From positions 3,172,001-3,236,000 of the forward strand of contig JAPTOF010000019.1 in the NCBI GenBank assembly GCA_028554755.1: 64,000 nucleotides of DNA, in the 5' to 3' direction. Positions 61,136 through 64,000 of the stretch are shown piece after piece. Both the position numbers and the translations under genes were made by a program. Origin of the DNA: Cordia subcordata (taxonomy: Eukaryota; Streptophyta; Magnoliopsida; Boraginales; Cordiaceae). Positions within the stretch are counted from its first letter, which is position 1; every line of letters starts with the position of its first letter. The notes beneath the pieces are model-generated. The model worked only from the letters and a program-made list of their open reading frames with translations. It was not told the origin of the DNA and made no database searches.

Positions 61136-62113
61136 CTAAAAGCAGTCACAAATAATAATACCAAGGTAAATAAAGGAACAAAGAGATGGAACAAATTTTT
61201 AAAACAATCAATCATAAAATCATCAATTTAATAAATAAATCAAGACATATTCCAAAACAAGACAGCTTCCCATTTATAGACAAATATATCTCAACAATTA
61301 AGTATTTACTCCTACATCATGTATTACTATGTAGCCACTAGATTCATTCAATAAACCAACAGATTCTCATTTATAGAAAACAAAATCAAAACAAGACAAC
61401 TATCCTTTGACATTTCAACCAAATACATTATGCGAAAATACACATCCTTGCATTTTAATCATTATGAAAATAACTTAAACAAGAACCATTTACCTAACTC
61501 GATATTCTAGTTCAACCACTACTAATTATTCACTAACTTCAGAAATCAGTAATCTTAAGCATGTTCAGTACATTTCCCCCCCCCCCAAATATTTATAATT
61601 ACACTCTAATTAAAGGTCGGATTACGCACATTAGACACAAACTAAGATTGATCCATACACAGCCGGAGCTTTGAGATTAACCTTTTAATTAACAGTTACT
61701 TATTTGTTTGAAGTAACATTGCAAGATTGGTAGAACTCTCCCAAGTCAAATAGACACTAATCTTGTCGAAAGGCACAGATTATTATTATAAAATCTACCA
61801 TTATCGATAAAAAATTATCAAGCAAGCTGCGGTCATTAAATAATAGACAGCTTCAATTTAATGATTAAGTTAATGATGATTTCTCTGGGTACTCCTTTCA
61901 GCAGATTAAAAAAGAGAAGCAAAACAGCATATTCAACAATTGATGATCAAGGTTTAGTCATAAAAAAGACAAAATGAGTATTAAATAATAGAAAAAGAGA
62001 ATGAAAAGATTACTGAAAATTATTGCGAGAGCCTTATTGTGCTTTATGTATAAAAATTCATATACTAATGGCATTGGAGCTCGAACCAGACATTAGGCCT
62101 ACATATGTATATG

Positions 62114-62149
<36 letters not shown>

Positions 62150-62400
62150 GATATATAGATATATATATACACACACACACACACACAACCCACTCAATTA
62201 TGTGTTGTATTACGTGAATCCAACTATGTACTCCTCTCATAATCTGATGTAGCTATTTCAAAAATTCAGATCTGGATGTTATATACATACACACACACAC
62301 GCATATACACACACATATACTCACAAGTACAAAGAGAGCAAGTACAGCTTCGTGGGTGATCAGAGACTGTAGGAGGTTGAAGAGAAAGCCAACGTGCCGT
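61136..62400. other. hAT 5' non-coding region
   Basis: This is the upstream region of the transposase within the element. It holds (TG/TA)n and (AC)n tracts at 62119-62190 and 62285-62330 and a GCCGTT repeat at about 62394-62415. Its promoter, and a possible 5' UTR intron, cannot be located. Confidence 0.5.
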
Positions 62401-62791
62401 TGCCGTTGCCGTTGTCGACTTGCCTTTAGTAGTAATTAGGGATTAAAGAATTTTTGGGGATTTTATTTTTTAGGAGAATTTTTTTGGCGTTTAGGGATTT
62501 TATGTTGTAGGAGAACTTTTGGGATTTTATTTTATTTTTGCCTTTATCAAGGAAGAAACGATACAAACAATACTGTAACAATACAATAAATAAACGATGT
62601 CGTTCAATAAATTTTGGAGAATTGGATATTTTCCCAAATTTTAAAAATTTCTCCATTGCCCATACTTTTTTCCAAAATTATTTACCATCCCCAATCCCTT
62701 TTCTCCATTATCCAATTATACACCCCCATTTTCTCCATATCCAAAAATTTTGGACAATGTATTGGGAATTCCCAATAAGTGCACACCCCTA

Positions 62792-62799
62792 GCTGGAGT
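62792..62799. repeat. hAT target-site duplication, right (GCTGGAGT)
   Basis: This matches 57404-57411 exactly. Confidence 0.92.
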
Positions 62800-64000
62800 T
62801 GATCTGGGACAAAATATTAAATATATCTATTTTGGTATATCAGTGAAACGTACTCGATGGTACGATTGTGAACAAACAGGATAGTCAATCTAATTTTATA
62901 TATATATATGCCATTTACTCTTTTGGCTTTTATGCCGTCGATGTAAATCAAAATGGAGGGCAGGTTCAATTCACCTGTGAGTGGCTGTCTAAGTAATTTA
63001 GGATCTTTCGTTTCTGATGAAACCAAAAAGGTGTCCAAAGAGGTTGAATCTACGGGAGTTTCATGATCTTCCAACCGTACTCCCTCTTTTTCCGACATTT
63101 TGTTCAAAACCAAACGTGTTTTATTTTATCAATTGTTGTTTCTCTTTTTCTTTCTTCTTCTTCTTCTTCTTTTTTTTTTTTATTAAAGAAAAGATTGGAA
63201 CAGCATAATAATAACATGTGTCCAACAACTGAAGGACTTTAATGTCGGTACTGTATTTGCTGTCCGCCACTGCTAGCTTGTGAAGCTCATGGCTTTTTTT
63301 TTTTTTAATTTCTTTTAATAGCATTTTTTGTAAATTAATTATGGAACTTGTGCTGCCCCTAGTCACCAAATTTCCTGAAACATTTGATATTATTCTTTTT
63401 TGCTACCAATTTATTGTTTTCTGTGTAAGTTGTCATGTCAAAAGGAGATAAGAAGTAAAGAAAATTGACATTTTAACATGCCAAGTAATGCTATATTTGT
63501 TCATGTTTATTTGAAATCTTAAATCCAAAAAATATATAAAATTATATGCTTTTCAGATTTAAAATTTGAAATAAACATGTAAGCACAGCATAAGTATATT
63601 CATAAAGTTATATTAAAAAAAAAAAAAAAGTGATATCTTTCTTTCCCACACACAAAAACCAATTCTCCAAACAAAGCCCATAATTTTCGATCCATTGCAC
63701 CGTTAGCCTCGAACATCAAAAAGAGATCCAAGTCCCATTCAAGATTATTATCATACAGACACTTTGGCAAACCCTCAATTTTGGGCCGGGCTCCAAAATT
63801 TTGACTATTTTCTCGTACTTTGAATTTCAGTTCGACAATTTCTTAAACATGAAACTTTCGTCTGTAACTGGGAAAAAACCTCTTCAATAATAATAATACA
63901 CTGTGTGAATTGAATTGCAAAAATTGCTAGGAGTACGTAATCATATTTTAGATGCAACAAATAGTGATACAATGGTTAGGGCCAACATAAAATTCTCTCC
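62800..64000. other. Right-hand flank, no certain gene
   Basis: On the minus strand, 63098-62975 could be a first exon: it opens at an ATG with MSEKEGVRLEDHETPVD and ends LLRQPLTG at a gt donor-like site (caggtgaat). No downstream exon is recognised. T-runs occur at 63160-63182 and 63295-63307. The remainder is AT-rich with nothing identifiable. Confidence 0.3.

Larger units (their letters stand above)
57412..62791 (-). mobile_element. hAT-superfamily DNA transposon, complete ends
   Basis: The element is 5380 bp with terminal inverted repeats TAAGGGTGTTCAT at the left and the complement of TAGGGGTGTGCAC at the right, flanked by GCTGGAGT on both sides. Subterminal regions at both ends carry multiple copies of short motifs such as ggagaa, ccaatt and tctccatt, the usual binding sites for hAT transposase. 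It encodes one transposase on the minus strand (59027-61135). A large microsatellite patch lies near the right end (62119-62190 and 62285-62330). The intact TSD and TIRs indicate a fairly young insertion. Confidence 0.92.

Noticed and set aside
62058..62240. Possible small membrane proteins from Tyr/Ile runs
   Set aside because: They arise from TATA/GTGT microsatellites.
1..64000. tRNA, rRNA, snoRNA or organelle insertions
   Set aside because: No tRNA cloverleaf, rRNA core or organelle gene was recognised by eye. The tRNA-like A and B boxes found belong to SINE-like fragments or to the LTR element's primer binding site.

Overview
The window is nuclear DNA of a flowering plant, almost certainly a eudicot. 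It is AT-rich, its genes are broken by GT-AG introns, and the gene set is plant-typical: an IQD calmodulin-binding protein, a group IIb WRKY factor, a plant cysteine oxidase and a RAD6-type E2. LTR, hAT and MITE elements lie between the genes. I see no rRNA, tRNA, CRISPR array or prokaryotic feature. The species cannot be named from the sequence.

Layout, left to right. (1) 0.4-13 kb: two decayed, partly tandem copies of a secreted PQQ/beta-propeller polyvinylalcohol-dehydrogenase-like gene, both on +. Copy 1 (569-1720) has lost its 5' half and carries two 1-bp deletions. Copy 2 (3809-12944) has a 7.27-kb non-autonomous LTR retrotransposon (3862-11134, element on -, TSD TATGC) inside a coding exon, plus a 2-bp deletion further on. 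A fragment of VPS29 lies between the copies. (2) 13.7-17.8 kb (-): a complete six-exon IQD31-like gene of 642 codons with a ten-unit coding minisatellite. (3) 21.4-24.3 kb (-): a complete five-exon RAD6/UBC2-type E2 of 152 aa, with a foldback and direct-repeat structure in intron 4. (4) 26.2-32.1 kb (+): a complete eleven-exon mitochondrial EF4/LepA GTPase (GUF1), 671 aa. (5) 34.6-37.4 kb (-): a complete four-exon WRKY72-like factor, 538 aa. (6) 45.4-48.5 kb (-): a complete five-exon plant cysteine oxidase, 275 aa. (7) 57.4-62.8 kb: a complete hAT transposon with TIRs, an 8-bp TSD and a transposase frame interrupted by one TAG.

Exon joins for the five intact genes were made by hand from GT-AG sites. 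Every total coding length is divisible by three and matches the family's usual length, which supports the models. The genes do not form a pathway. They cover ubiquitin conjugation (UBC2), mitochondrial translation (GUF1), transcription (WRKY), oxygen sensing through the N-degron pathway (PCO) and calmodulin/microtubule scaffolding (IQD). UBC2 and GUF1 are divergent neighbours about 1.6 kb apart. Copy 2 of the dehydrogenase and IQD converge.

No previously undescribed cellular system is evident. The most unusual observations are the mosaic LTR pair (about 400 bp nearly identical, the rest strongly diverged), the compound foldback in the UBC2 intron, and a GC-rich 78-bp tandem repeat at 52.15-52.31 kb.
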